A stretch of 64,000 nucleotides of DNA from Nyssa sinensis (taxonomy: Eukaryota > Streptophyta > Magnoliopsida > Cornales > Nyssaceae). This document shows positions 12,158 to 22,815 of the stretch, piece after piece; positions within the stretch are counted from its first letter, which is position 1, and each line of letters begins with the position of its first letter. Made by a program: the position numbers and the translations under genes. The stretch spans positions 33,279,076 to 33,343,075 of the forward strand of contig CM018037.1 in the NCBI GenBank assembly GCA_008638375.1, in the 5' to 3' direction. The notes below the pieces were generated by a model that saw only the letters and a list, made by a program, of their open reading frames with translations, was not told the origin of the DNA and did no database searches.

Positions 12158-12235
12158 ACCCGTGGGGTTGGATCAGTAGGGAAGAGACTTGCAACTCCCA
12201 CCCTAAGGGCCACTTACCTATTGAAAAAACAAAGG
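12158..12235 (+). mobile_element. Short SINE-like insertion with 15-bp target duplication
   Basis: The 78-base insert is flanked by TTGATGAACAATAGT (12143-12157) and TTGATGATCAATAGT (12236-12250), which differ at one base. Its 3' half (GCAACTCCCACC, then AAGGGCCACTTACCTATT and an A-rich end) matches the fragment at 24315 and resembles the 3' half of the other SINE copies in this window. Long variable-length duplications and an A-rich tail are typical of LINE-mobilised SINEs. Confidence 0.65.
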
Positions 12236-13305
12236 TTGATGATCAATAGTTGGGAGGATAGGATTGAGTCTCTCCCACATCTCGGCTTTTATGTTGTGCA
12301 AATAGGTATATGCTGGTAGATTATGATTGCAATGATTATCTTTTATCATAAACTAGTTTTCTAGCATACACATGGCTACAAGAAAACACTCGTAATGGTC
12401 ACAACTTTGATTCTTTAAAATGATTTAAGCTTGATATGCAATTACAAGAACTTTGTAGAATTCTCCATGCAAATTCTAGTAATAACATTGTAGTAAAGAT
12501 TTGATATTGAAAGTATTTGATTCTTGTGATATTGCGAGGCTTGATAAATTGCTTTCTTTAGATACTTCTAACCTAAGTATTCATAACCTAGGTTGCTACA
12601 GTGATGCCTTGTGCCAAAAATGGCCATGTTTTATTCAACTACGATGATGTTTTGTCTATGAAATTGGACATTTATTGGACTTGCACATCTCGACTGCAAT
12701 GGTCAACTGAGTTTCATGATCGATCACTGTTAATTTGTCTGAAGTCTTCTTCGCTAGCTTAAGGTTTTCTGTGTGGGATCCACATACTTTTTGTTACTTG
12801 TTGGATGGTTCTAGTGGCCTGGTCCTCATCTAGTTATAAGAGTTTCCTGTCGTCATGGGATTTTTAGTCTGAATTATACTATAGACGCTTCCAAATTTTC
12901 TATGAACTGAGAGGATATACTGGCTTCGTTCTGTCTTTTGTTGTAGAATTTAGCTGGGTTGGTCTTTGTCAAATGTTAATTTGGAGTGCTTTAATGGCCA
13001 TAAAGGATCTTCACTCATATTATTGCCTAAAACTTCATTGAAATAGTGGATTTCGGGATCCCTATTATTTGAGTGTTCTTTTTATACCTACATTATAGTA
13101 TTATGTAACTTGCGAGTAATTAGTGGTCTTGTCTTTTGTGGTTTCACTGTCTGGTCTGGTACTATTCACTGTTGGGTATTGATCACTTCTTCAATTTTTT
13201 TTTTGGGTTGTTATTGACGTATTTGAAATTTCAGTGGATTTTTGGATGTTAAGATTTGGCAACAGGGGAGATCTCATAATATTTTGATGGTTCAATTGAA
13301 ACCGA

Positions 13306-13391
13306 GTAGGGGACATTGCATCTTTGTCAAATTCATCTGCATGTGCACGTAGGGGACATTGCATCTTTGTCAAATACATCTGCATGTGCAC
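13306..13391. repeat. 43-bp tandem duplication
   Basis: Two adjacent copies start at 13306 and 13349 (GTAGGGGACATTGCATCTTT...). They differ at one or two positions, so the duplication looks recent. No gene is affected. Confidence 0.85.
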
Positions 13392-13446
13392 AATTTGGTT
13401 CTTTGATTAATTACTTAGTAATACTTTTTTTTTTATTGGTAAGAAG

Positions 13447-13944
13447 CAAGGTTCTTAAAATCGGGATCCTACGTTGGATTGTTTTGAGAGTTCATAGGAT
13501 CGGATCGAGGACCATAAAATTCTACAAATTTCTTAAAAAAATGGCCAAGTATATATGTAAAAATAAAGAGCTGTTAAAAGTCAATAATAAACAAGCTTGA
13601 AATAAATAAATAAAGTATAATATTATGACACCATATAGAAGTATATGTATCTATAATTTTTTATTTATATTTGTCTATAAAATGTAAGTTTTAAAATTCT
13701 AAAATATTACAAATTAACATTTTAAAGAAATAAATTAAAAAAATTCTCTGATATAAAAAGCTAAATGTAGCAATACTTGTTAAATTTAGTGTTGAATCTT
13801 TAAATAATCAGCTCTTTGGATAAAAATTTTGTTCACAAAGTGAAAACGATCCTGCTACATGTGCGATTTTTATACGATCCGGATCGATTTAGCTATATTG
13901 GATCATACGATCCTACCATCCGGATCACGATTTTGATAACTATG
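13447..13944. mobile_element. Non-autonomous hAT-like element (498 bp)
   Basis: The element is flanked by identical 8-base direct repeats, GTAAGAAG, at 13439-13446 and 13945-13952. The terminal inverted repeats are imperfect: CAAGGTTCTTAAAATCG on the left against CATAGTTATCAAAATCG on the right (read inward), followed by shared GATCC motifs. No transposase frame is present. It is a different family from the 926-bp element at 11041, though both begin with CA and share the 8-base duplication. Confidence 0.8.
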
Positions 13945-13956
13945 GTAAGAAGTAAT

Positions 13957-14680
13957 ACTTGGTAATAAAAAGGGACCCGAGAAACGACCCAACTATAAAA
14001 AAAGGAACCGGCGTACAAAATTCAAAGCCGAAGATCCCTCAAAAAATTTATAAGCCTATTTAAGACATGAGGTATTCTTCTTTAATCCAAAAGGAAAAAA
14101 GTCTTCAAAAAAATATCTTTCAGTTTCCATGGAGGTGATTCCACCCCACCAAAAAGCCTTCTATTTCTCTTACGCCAAAGACACCAAATAAGATCAGTCG
14201 GCCCCAGTCTCCATGGAATTCTTATCTCCTTCCAAATCCTTCTACACCTCCATTCCAAAAAAAGTTGCCTAATATTGGCCAGCATAACCCAACTACACCC
14301 AAAGAGAGCAAATAAGAAATTCCACAGGTGCCAAGCAAGCTTGCAATGTAGAAGGAGGTGATTCACCGTTTCTTCCTCCTCTTTACAAAACAGGCATCTA
14401 CTTGGTAATACATGCTTCCACAAATTCCTTGTACAGTGGCTTAATGATTGATGAGCAATGTATTTGTGTCGAAAAAAAATTTTAGCCTTCTTTTTACTCT
14501 TAAGAGTGTTAAAAGGATTGTTTTTCTTCAAAAACCACTGCTTGGTGCAATGGAAGTTTTTTCGTACAGGCTGCACTATTGACAAAATGTTTTTTTTGCC
14601 ATAGAATTTATTAGATGGTCTTGTTCTTTTATTTATTATGTTAACCAATTTATAGAAAACAAGGTTGAATTTGATTTAAA
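13957..14680 (-). mobile_element. LINE (non-LTR retrotransposon) 3' remnant, minus strand
   Basis: An open frame at 14082-14648 on the minus strand (188 residues) carries the zinc-finger-like domain found after plant LINE reverse transcriptases (zf-RVT). Visible marks are the CLFCKEEEETVNHLLLHC core, then LAWHLW, and later WCLWRKRNRRLF. The reverse transcriptase and endonuclease parts are missing, so this is a 5'-truncated copy. The remaining frame is unusually long and free of stops, suggesting a fairly young insertion. The 3' end probably lies just beyond the hAT element that ends at 13944. Confidence 0.8.
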
Positions 14681-15114
14681 AGTTTTCCCTTATGCAGGTC
14701 AGTAGTCTTACTGGCTTACAACTCTGCCTCTTAAATATTAAGTTTAACCTCTTTGCATGGTGAGGTTTCATTGATATTATACTTGCTGAAAAGTGTCAGA
14801 ACTTCTTCTCTGACTGCATATTAATTAATTTGTATATATGTATGTTTGTGCATGGAATGTATATAAATTTAGTTGTAAAGTGCCAAAACAGAGGTTTGTG
14901 GACCTATTTTGTTCTTTGAAAATGGGGTTGTGAACAACTTAAACATGAAAGTGAAGAGGGTAAGTATATTTAGTTTTTAGGTCCCTTTGTTCTCTAAGTT
15001 GTGTCATTCTATTTTTTAAATGGTGAAAGAGGAAGAGGGAAATATATTCACTTTTGAGGTCCTTTTTGTTCCTAAGCTATGTATCATTCTAATTGTAATG
15101 TTGGTAAGCTATAT

Positions 15115-15957
15115 ATTTTAGAACTTACATACAGTGGGATAAGGGATTTACTGTTCAATCTTTTTACAAGCACTTGAAAGGAAGGAATGAGAAGCTTTTC
15201 CTTTGGCAATTGATTTGGAACTCGGGGGTTCGAAAAGAATTGCTATTTTTTTGTTGGGCAGTGTCTTGGAGTGCTATTCTTATAGTGGATAATTTTAAGA
15301 GAATCCATCTCTCAAGTCGGTGTTGCATTTGTAAAGAGTAGGAAGAGATGGTAGATCACATTCTTGTTGACTGTAAAATGGTGACTGGTGAGAGACGCAT
15401 GGAACTTGGTGCTTTCATTTTTTGGTTGTAATTGGGCATTACCAGCTACTATTAAGAGTTTTTTTTGGGATGGAGATGCAGCTGCTTTGGTAAGGGTTTG
15501 AGGGTTGTTTTGAAAATGGCTCCTCTATGTCTTCTTTGGTGTCTTTGTAGGGGTGAAATTTTGGCATGAACCAGGTCCAATGAGTTGGTTCATGGACCCA
15601 AAAAGTGACATCCATGTGGTACGATGTTACTTTTTTGTCTCCTAGAAGTGAAACATTCTGTCCAAATGGCAGGATATTATTGGACGGATCCATACAAAAA
15701 CTTCTCCTTTGTAGAGAGAGGAACTAGAGAACTTTTGAAGGAGTTGAGCTCTCTAGATGGGACTTCAAGGATAATTTTTTGCACTTATTGTATTTTTGGT
15801 GTAAAGAAGAATTTCCTTTGTATTTAGGATCTTCTATATCTTTTTTGGGGGATCTAAGGCTTTGGTTTTTGTAGCCAATTCCCCTTTTTTCGTGATCATG
15901 GGTTCATCCCCCCTCGGGTGCCTCGTTTATAATAAACATTATCTCTACTGATCAAAA
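15115..15957 (+). mobile_element. LINE 3' remnant, plus strand, degenerate
   Basis: Translating 15120-15400 in pieces gives IWNSGVPR-, FFCWAVSWSAI- and CCICK...EEMVDHILVDC-like segments, the same zf-RVT region as the element near 14082 but on the opposite strand. The frame is broken by stops, for example TAG just after the CICKE-like motif near 15340. A WCLC-like segment follows near 15536. The end near 15950 (ATCTCTACTGATCAAAAATA) matches the LINE 3' end near 17060. It is non-functional. Confidence 0.7.
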
Positions 15958-16483
15958 ATATTTTTATAGGATATGTGGCATTTTAAAATTTTAGGGGAAA
16001 AAGGGAAATTTGTTCCATTTTGGAGTTTGATGGAAGAGAATACCTGGTGTTAGCACTGAAGTCTTGAGGAGCTTTCATACTTCTATGATCTACCAGACAC
16101 TTAATGATTGTGGACACTTCCATTGGTTGCTTAATGTTTAATTTATTTTCTGGCCAAAGTTAATAGAAATTTAATGTTTGTATGTTTTTGCTAGTATTAA
16201 TTATGTCCCGTATGGGAAGCAAAGTTTGAGTTCAGTTTCAGGTTTGGTTATTCCACCCCTAAAGTTGTTGTCGTGGCGTTTGTAGGATCCTATTACACAT
16301 TTAAGAAGCTTAATTATTCATTTGTCTAAATTTGGCCCTTTATTAATAATAAATGGCACATAATTGAAGCTGCCTTCCTAATCTTTTTTATGATAGTGTT
16401 GAAGTAATTCTTTCTTATGGTCAATTTTTCAGGGATAGTTGGTGTTATCCTTTTCTTTTCTAAAGTTTCCATAATTTGAATAT

Positions 16484-16490
<7 letters not shown>

Positions 16491-16539
<49 letters not shown>

Positions 16540-16540
16540 T
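16491..16540. repeat. Compound (AC)n(AT)n microsatellite
   Basis: A run of CA dinucleotides from about 16491 to 16515 passes directly into TA dinucleotides to about 16540. Such loci are usually length-polymorphic. Confidence 0.9.
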
Positions 16541-16545
16541 AGCTG

Positions 16546-16685
16546 TGTCCATATTGGATGCAGATACTCAGATACTTGGAGAAACGTATCAATAATTGCT
16601 AAAAGTGTCCATAATTTATACCGTATTGGATCCAGATACTCTGATGCTTGTGGAAACCTGTCAATACTTGCTAAAAGTGTCCATA

Positions 16686-16756
<71 letters not shown>
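16546..16756. repeat. Imperfect tandem duplication plus (CT)n(AT)n poly-T microsatellite
   Basis: The text GTGTCCATA...ATTGGAT(G/C)CAGATACTC is repeated from about 16546 and about 16606, with a third partial start (GTGTCCATAATTT) at about 16677. It leads into a (CT)n run at about 16689-16722, a (TA)n run to about 16741, and poly-T to about 16758. Confidence 0.75.
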
Positions 16757-16758
<2 letters not shown>

Positions 16759-16794
16759 GAATTCCAAACAGTTGGATACTTTGGGACATAACTG

Positions 16795-17067
16795 ACATCC
16801 TAAACATTAAGAGTGACTTTTGGAAGGAGAGGAATCACCGGATTTTTGAAGACAATGTGCTTCCTATGTGGGCGTTAAAGGATTCTTTTTTAAAAGTTTG
16901 GTTTTTTTGGCGCAAAGAGGAATTTCCTACACACTTATATAGCTTTATTACTTTTTTGGGGGAGTTCAGGCCTTAATTTGTGTAGCTTTCTCCCTTTTTT
17001 GTACATGGGTTTGCCCCCCTCAGGCTTCTTGTTTTTAATATATATATTACATTTACCGATCAAAAAA
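16795..17067 (+). mobile_element. LINE 3' remnant, plus strand, second copy
   Basis: One frame reads FWKERNHRIFEDN, then LKDSFLKVWFFWRKEEFP, which is the C-terminal end of a plant LINE ORF2. It is followed by a 3' tail ending CATTTACCGATCAAAAAAA. This matches the tail of the remnant ending near 15957, so both derive from one LINE lineage. It is strongly 5'-truncated. Confidence 0.65.
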
Positions 17068-18903
17068 AGCATATGAATATAAGTAAAAATGCAACAAGAC
17101 TTCTATGATTATAAATTAGGAATTTAAAGAATCTTTTAGATTCATTAAAAAGGGAAAACGTTATTTGTCGTAGCATGCATCTAAATGATAACAAATAATT
17201 ATTACAGACACACACACATCACCTGCTATGATTCTACAGCCCTCTTTTTTTCCTCTGAACTTAGTTGCCGAACTTTTTGACCCACCAGAGTGCGTTTGAA
17301 GTTTTACATTCTATCGTACACTAAGCTGAGCTTGGTTTATTTACACCTGATTGATTCTTCCCTTTTAGATGGCTTCACAATAAATTTAGCTTTGTTTTTG
17401 TTAATAACAATATTTATTGATTTTCCTATTACTTGCAGATCGTCTAATCTTATTCCATTATATTATGAATACGGGATGCACAGGTATTGACATTTAGCTA
17501 TTCGTCACTCAGAATTTTTTTTCCTGCTAAAAGAATATTCAAAGCCATTTAAACTTCCAATTTTGAGTGCACCTGCATTTATGAAACATGGTGAAGCAAG
17601 ATAATAAATGGCTACTGCTTCCTGAACTAATTCCTTTATTTTAGTGGATTCGTTTTTTGAAGCTTGTATCAGTGGTTGGTTGGGTCTCGGATGGGATTGG
17701 GGACCTGAGGTTTTTTTTTCCAGTCAAGGAAAGAATACTTATGTTCATAGTATGGATTTGCTAAAGCCACCAAAACTCAACAAGTGAACAAAATATTCTT
17801 CTTATTAGTTATTGCTGAGATATTCACGTGAACTCAGCATTTGTTATTAATTTATAGTGGTGTCCTTAAGGGTTATGTGAATTTTTTGATTGGTATAGAA
17901 CTAATGGTTTATTAACGTTGATTGCAATGCCTTCACCCCAAAAGCCGAATCATTTCTTAGAATGCCCAATGACATATTTCGTAATTTATTTTCAACATTT
18001 TTTGAAGATTCTACTAAAGTTGTCAGGACTGACCTTTTAGAGATATTTAAATGTTTCGCAAGGTGTTTGTTGCTGCACAAGCTTTGTGGGGCTTCTTCGT
18101 AGAAGATATAAGAGGTTTCAGCAATTTATGTAACCCTTCTTTAGCTCAATTGGTTCCTTATAGGTTTTATGTGAAAGAGAATAGATTCGGGAAGCGGGTT
18201 ACTTTATATATATCAGATTCAAAATTTTCTTTGCACGCTCACTTAGGTGTGTTTAGTAGCAGGTCAATTTGTCGACTCACCGGATGCAGTATGCACACGG
18301 TTTTTCAAATCTGTCCATATTTTCATGGTCACTGCTTATTGTAATGCTACATTATTGGTTGGGTTGTGCTGTCATCATTTTATTATGCCTTTAGCAGTGG
18401 TCTTAGCAATCATGTCAGAATTAGAGCATTTTGTCATATTTTATGCACCACAGAGACCCCGCATTCTCAATGCAAAATTAGTCTTCTCATCTTAAAGTAC
18501 CTTCAAAATTAGTCTTCTCATCATAAAATTTATCAGAATTTTGATATTTTTTTAATAAAAAAAACCATCTACAATAACCAGATTGTGCATATATTGTACC
18601 TATCCTATGTGTAGGGCACATTACCTGTAAATTTCATGTATCCAAGATACCATTAAAATGGAATACATATTAGTGATATATTTTCTTCTATTCAAGATGT
18701 ATTGTTGTGTACTGTGAGATGCTAATAACCACCTCTCTCTCTCTCTCTCTCTCTCGAGCAATTATATATGTATACTTACTTTTCCTTTTTCTTTTTTGTT
18801 GAGGGTTTGGGATGTTAGGTCTTTGTTCTTTGTTTATTGCTTGCTTGCTGAAACGTGTGCATGCACATTGTAAGTAGGCCATTTTGTTGCTTTTGAATAA
18901 GAA

Positions 18904-19078
18904 ACATGCCGTGTTACACAATCACCCCTTATAAGCCACATGCATATTTTAGCATGTTTGGCCTTGCACTATTGCTATTGGTACGAGAATCAGAAATATG
19001 TTGTGTTACACAATCACCCCTTATAAGCCACATGCATATTTCAGCATGTTTGTCTTTGCACTATTGCTATTGGTATGA
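18904..19078. repeat. 92-bp tandem duplication
   Basis: GTGTTACACAATCACCCCTT occurs at 18911 and again at 19003, with near-identical following text through CACTATTGCTATTGGTA. The period is 92 bases. Confidence 0.85.
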
Positions 19079-20962
19079 TTCATTTATTCATTTGTGGCTT
19101 TTGTGATAGTTGTATTGTTTGGCTTGTACTTGCTCAACTTCAGTTCAGCGGACTCCTTGTGTCTTGTTTACTAACATGTTTAAAAATGGTTCGTGATGTT
19201 TTCTCAATTTATGATTCTTTTATATTTATAGTGTTGTGCTTATGGATTTAGTTGCTAGGTATATTTGATTGCATCATCTAACCTTCCCAGTTTTCTTTAG
19301 TTTATACATACTCATATCTGTGACAACTAGGTTTCACTGGGAAGAAATACTGTGTGTGTGATAATCAGCCAGCAATTGCTCTTAGTTTGTCTTTTTGATC
19401 TACCCTGCTATCTAACAGAACCTGATCTGGCTGCAGCATAACTCCATAAAAATGGAGGCTTAGAATTTTCTATAAAAGGTGAAGCGTGTCTAAACTTCTC
19501 CCTGTGTGCGTGTGCATACCTGTGTGTCTCATTTTACATGTGGTTGCATGGGTCTGATATAGATAGAAGAGATACAGTCCTTGACTCTGCCTGGCAGCCG
19601 TGCTATTCTTGAGCCCACCCTGACTACTTTGCACCTTTTGGGTAAATTTTTGTGTAAGGCTGTTGTTTAAATATTCAGAGATAGGACCAGAGCAGCAATA
19701 TTTGATGGTTGAGGATTAATTAGTATTGATTGTGAAGGAACTGTTGGGAAGATTTCAAGGAATTGGATTCTCCTGCTTGGTAACTTTTAAGTGAGGAAAT
19801 TGATAAATGAGGATTCTCTGATAGAACTGCCATGTCGCCGACCTTAGAATGATTTACACCAAATGGCAAGGGTAGATTCCCCATCCTCTTATTTTCTGTT
19901 GGTCTGTTAATGATGGATTTTCTCTTTTGGGTGTGTGTGATAATGTTGTGGCCTAATGTTTAGCAGAGTAATTGGTGGTGGTGCTCGATTATGTGGAATT
20001 GTTAATGGCTTGTTTGCTTGTGTTAGAAGTATTATTCAATTACTTGGTTTTTTTCACTGAGTTGAGAACCGCCTTTTTATTGCTGAAGGTGGTGGGATCT
20101 TTTCTCAACCTGATTTTTTGGTCCTGATCTTGTGTTGGAAGCAGGGTTTGAACATCTTTCTGCATTGGATGAATCACAACAACTGATTAGTTTGACTGCT
20201 GACCTTGGCGTGGCTAGATCAACTGCTTCTTTTATTAAAAAAAAAACATTTGTGCATACCCCCACCCCCTTTTCTGCATTCTAATGCTCATTATTTATTT
20301 CTTTGATTTCATCACTTTTTTTTTTAAGTTTAAAATTCTTATCAAACTTTGAATTTTTTAGTTTATTATATTTTTATTTTGAAGCATAGGGTCTGACAGT
20401 TGATTTACCATGACATTTAATTTAGCTGTTAGTACTTAAAACAGTTGGAAGCTCCCGCTGCAGGTTAGGAGTGCAGATGGTGCTGTATGTTGCACAATAT
20501 GGAATCTGCAGTGCATCCATGGTTGTTAAACACATTGGGAGTGCCGGTGGAAAGTTGGAACACGAAGTCTTCAGAAATGTTTGTAAAAAGATTTCTCCTC
20601 GAGGGTCAGTTTCTTTTTTGGTTACTATTTCATAGAATTTTTAAGTTGTGGGGGGCTTAAGGAATTAGGGACCAATTAAGATTTCTGTTGAGATTATGTT
20701 GAAAGAGCTTGGGTTTTGATGTTTATTTGTACTGACAAGCAAGCTTCATGAATACCTATTTATGTGATTGTTTTGTTTGCTGAGTGAGCCAAGATCAACT
20801 TAGGTTTTCTTTGATGCATGTTGATGCTTCTTGAAACCATCTTCATAGTTGTCAGTAGCATTGCACTGTTAACACCTATAAATAAGACGGGCATACGAGA
20901 GAATGGTGCGTGCGTGGCCACGCATACGATATATAGCCCATTGCACGAATCAAGGATTTGTT

Positions 20963-21087
20963 AGTAGGGTTGCGCACGAGTCTGGAAGTCTGGTGCCCAT
21001 CTATGCTAGAATGGTAGTAGGGTTGGGCAAGAGCCTGGAAGTTTGGTGCCCATCTATGCTAGGATGGTAGTAGGGTTGGGCAAGATG
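20963..21087. repeat. 53-bp tandem repeat, two copies plus a partial third
   Basis: AGTAGGGTTG starts at 20963, 21016 and 21069. The first two units share CTGGAAGT(C/T)TGGTGCCCAT and differ at about six positions. Immediately downstream (21100-21250) a second looser duplication involves ATGATTTGCAT and CCAGGCCAAGAA. Confidence 0.8.
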
Positions 21088-21559
21088 TACTTGTTTCATT
21101 ACAACCAGGCCAAGAAAGGTTGGAGGCACAATGGAAAAGCAAGAAACGAAAATTTTGAGTATAGCATGATTTGCATATTGACATGCCTGTACCAGGCCAA
21201 GAATGGTTGGAGAATATTTTGAGTATTGGCATGATTTGCATGCTGACATGTAGAACCTTTTTGGGTTGGTTCAGGTTGGTTTGAAAAAGTTTATGGTCCG
21301 GTTTTGGTTCTAAATTTTTAGAATCATTTAACTTCGGGGCGGTTCTGACTCCGACCTAACCCGACACGTGCACACTTGTTATATGTGGTTTTGGAGGCAA
21401 CTTCTGTCAACTAATAATCTGTTGTGCTGATGATCACTAGCCGCAATTCACAAACCAAAATTTGGCTTGTTTGAATTCGTCCTTCCAAATTGAAAATTGT
21501 TCGTTGGTTTTAGAATCAAATGTTCTAATTCTTTTCAACAAAAAATGTTTTTTTTTTTT

Positions 21560-21905
21560 TGGTGTGAAAATTATACCGTCATTTCTTAAGTTTTTTAAAA
21601 TTATATTGACATTTTTTATTTTACCTAACAAAATATAAGTTTTTTAAGAAAAATAACAAAGTTGTCCTTTGCAATTTTTTTTCATTTTTTAAATTTTGAC
21701 CAATTTTTTGTATTTTTTATATAAAAATGTCTTAAGGTAATTAAATTATTTTCATTTTATATAAAATTTAATTCAAGATTTTAATCAATTTTTATTTGAA
21801 AATAAAAAAATGGTTAAAAGTGAAAAAAAGTTTTTTTTTAAAAAAATATAGAATGAATAGTTTTGTTATTTAAAAAATAAATTGACTGAAAAGAATATTT
21901 TAACT
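21560..21905. repeat. Dispersed AT-rich repeat family, copy B
   Basis: It shares the internal blocks of copy A, in the same orientation: AATTTTGACCAATTTTT, a TTTTATATAAAA stretch and an ACTGAAAAGAATATTT-like right part. The right end is truncated near 21905. Confidence 0.45.
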
Positions 21906-22815
21906 TGCGTCTGGTGAAGTCATAAATTATTGGATTTGTTGAAGCCTGCACCAAAGGCCAAAAACAAGCCGTTCTTGATTACATTTTTCAAAATACAGTT
22001 TTGCAGCACAAGGTTTGAAAAAGCTTAAAAAAAAAAAAAAACTAGATTTTGCAAATCCATTTAATTCTTTATAATTTTTATCTCTAAATCCTTGACTTAT
22101 ACATTATTCAATATAAAAAGTGCAAATAAAAATTAACAATTAAAATCATTAATACATAATTTTTACTAAATAACAAATTAATTATATTATTCAATAATCA
22201 ATTCTTTAAAATTTATTTTTCAAAATTCGAAATTTCCCAAACGGAAGGCAAAAGATACCTTGCCAGTAGCCACTGCTAGACGACAAATTCTCTCTTTAAG
22301 TTGATGGAATTTGCATCAAGGAGAGGGAAAAACCCTATGCACCGTGACAAAGCAGTCATGCCTCCAATTCAAATGAGGGGAGGAAGGTTGCCTCCACTAC
22401 TACACATTATCTAGTATCTACCCAAGAAGATAACATGAAAAGGTCACAAATGAAGTTGAACCAAGTAACATTGCTAAGGCATCATGATATTCCTAGTATT
22501 TTGACTTGAGTCACCATGGCTACATAGTGGTTTTCATTCTCATAAGCTACTTTCTCTTCTTTCAGCTATTATCATTCCATACTAAAATAAGGATTGAATA
22601 AAAGGAGAAATCCAAACATACCTTTACAAGAAACACGATCTAACATTCATATATCCCGCTACTATACACAAAACCTGTGAATTCTAAAGTCCCCCATTAA
22701 TTTTTGTTCGATAACAGGCTTGGACTTGAAAGATCTTGGATAATGCCGCTAAATGGGAAGTGCCCGACTGAACAAATCAATGGGGGTATTTGATAGTCAT
22801 GTCGGTGAATAATGA

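Larger units (their letters stand above)
17068..22700. other. Long stretch without a recognisable gene
   Basis: No frame here shows a domain I recognise. The longest, at 18051-18344, is unconvincing. The text is intron-like: T-rich, with scattered acceptor-like CAG sites. It might be a very long untranslated intron of SF1 or true intergenic DNA. The less AT-rich patch at about 20450-20620 could be an untranslated exon. Tandem repeats and an AT-rich repeat copy inside it are listed separately. Confidence 0.4.

Noticed and set aside
8231..22800. A multi-gene accessory or defence-like system in the gene-poor interval
   Set aside because: I looked for coding exons and found only retrotransposon remnants, small DNA transposons and tandem repeats.
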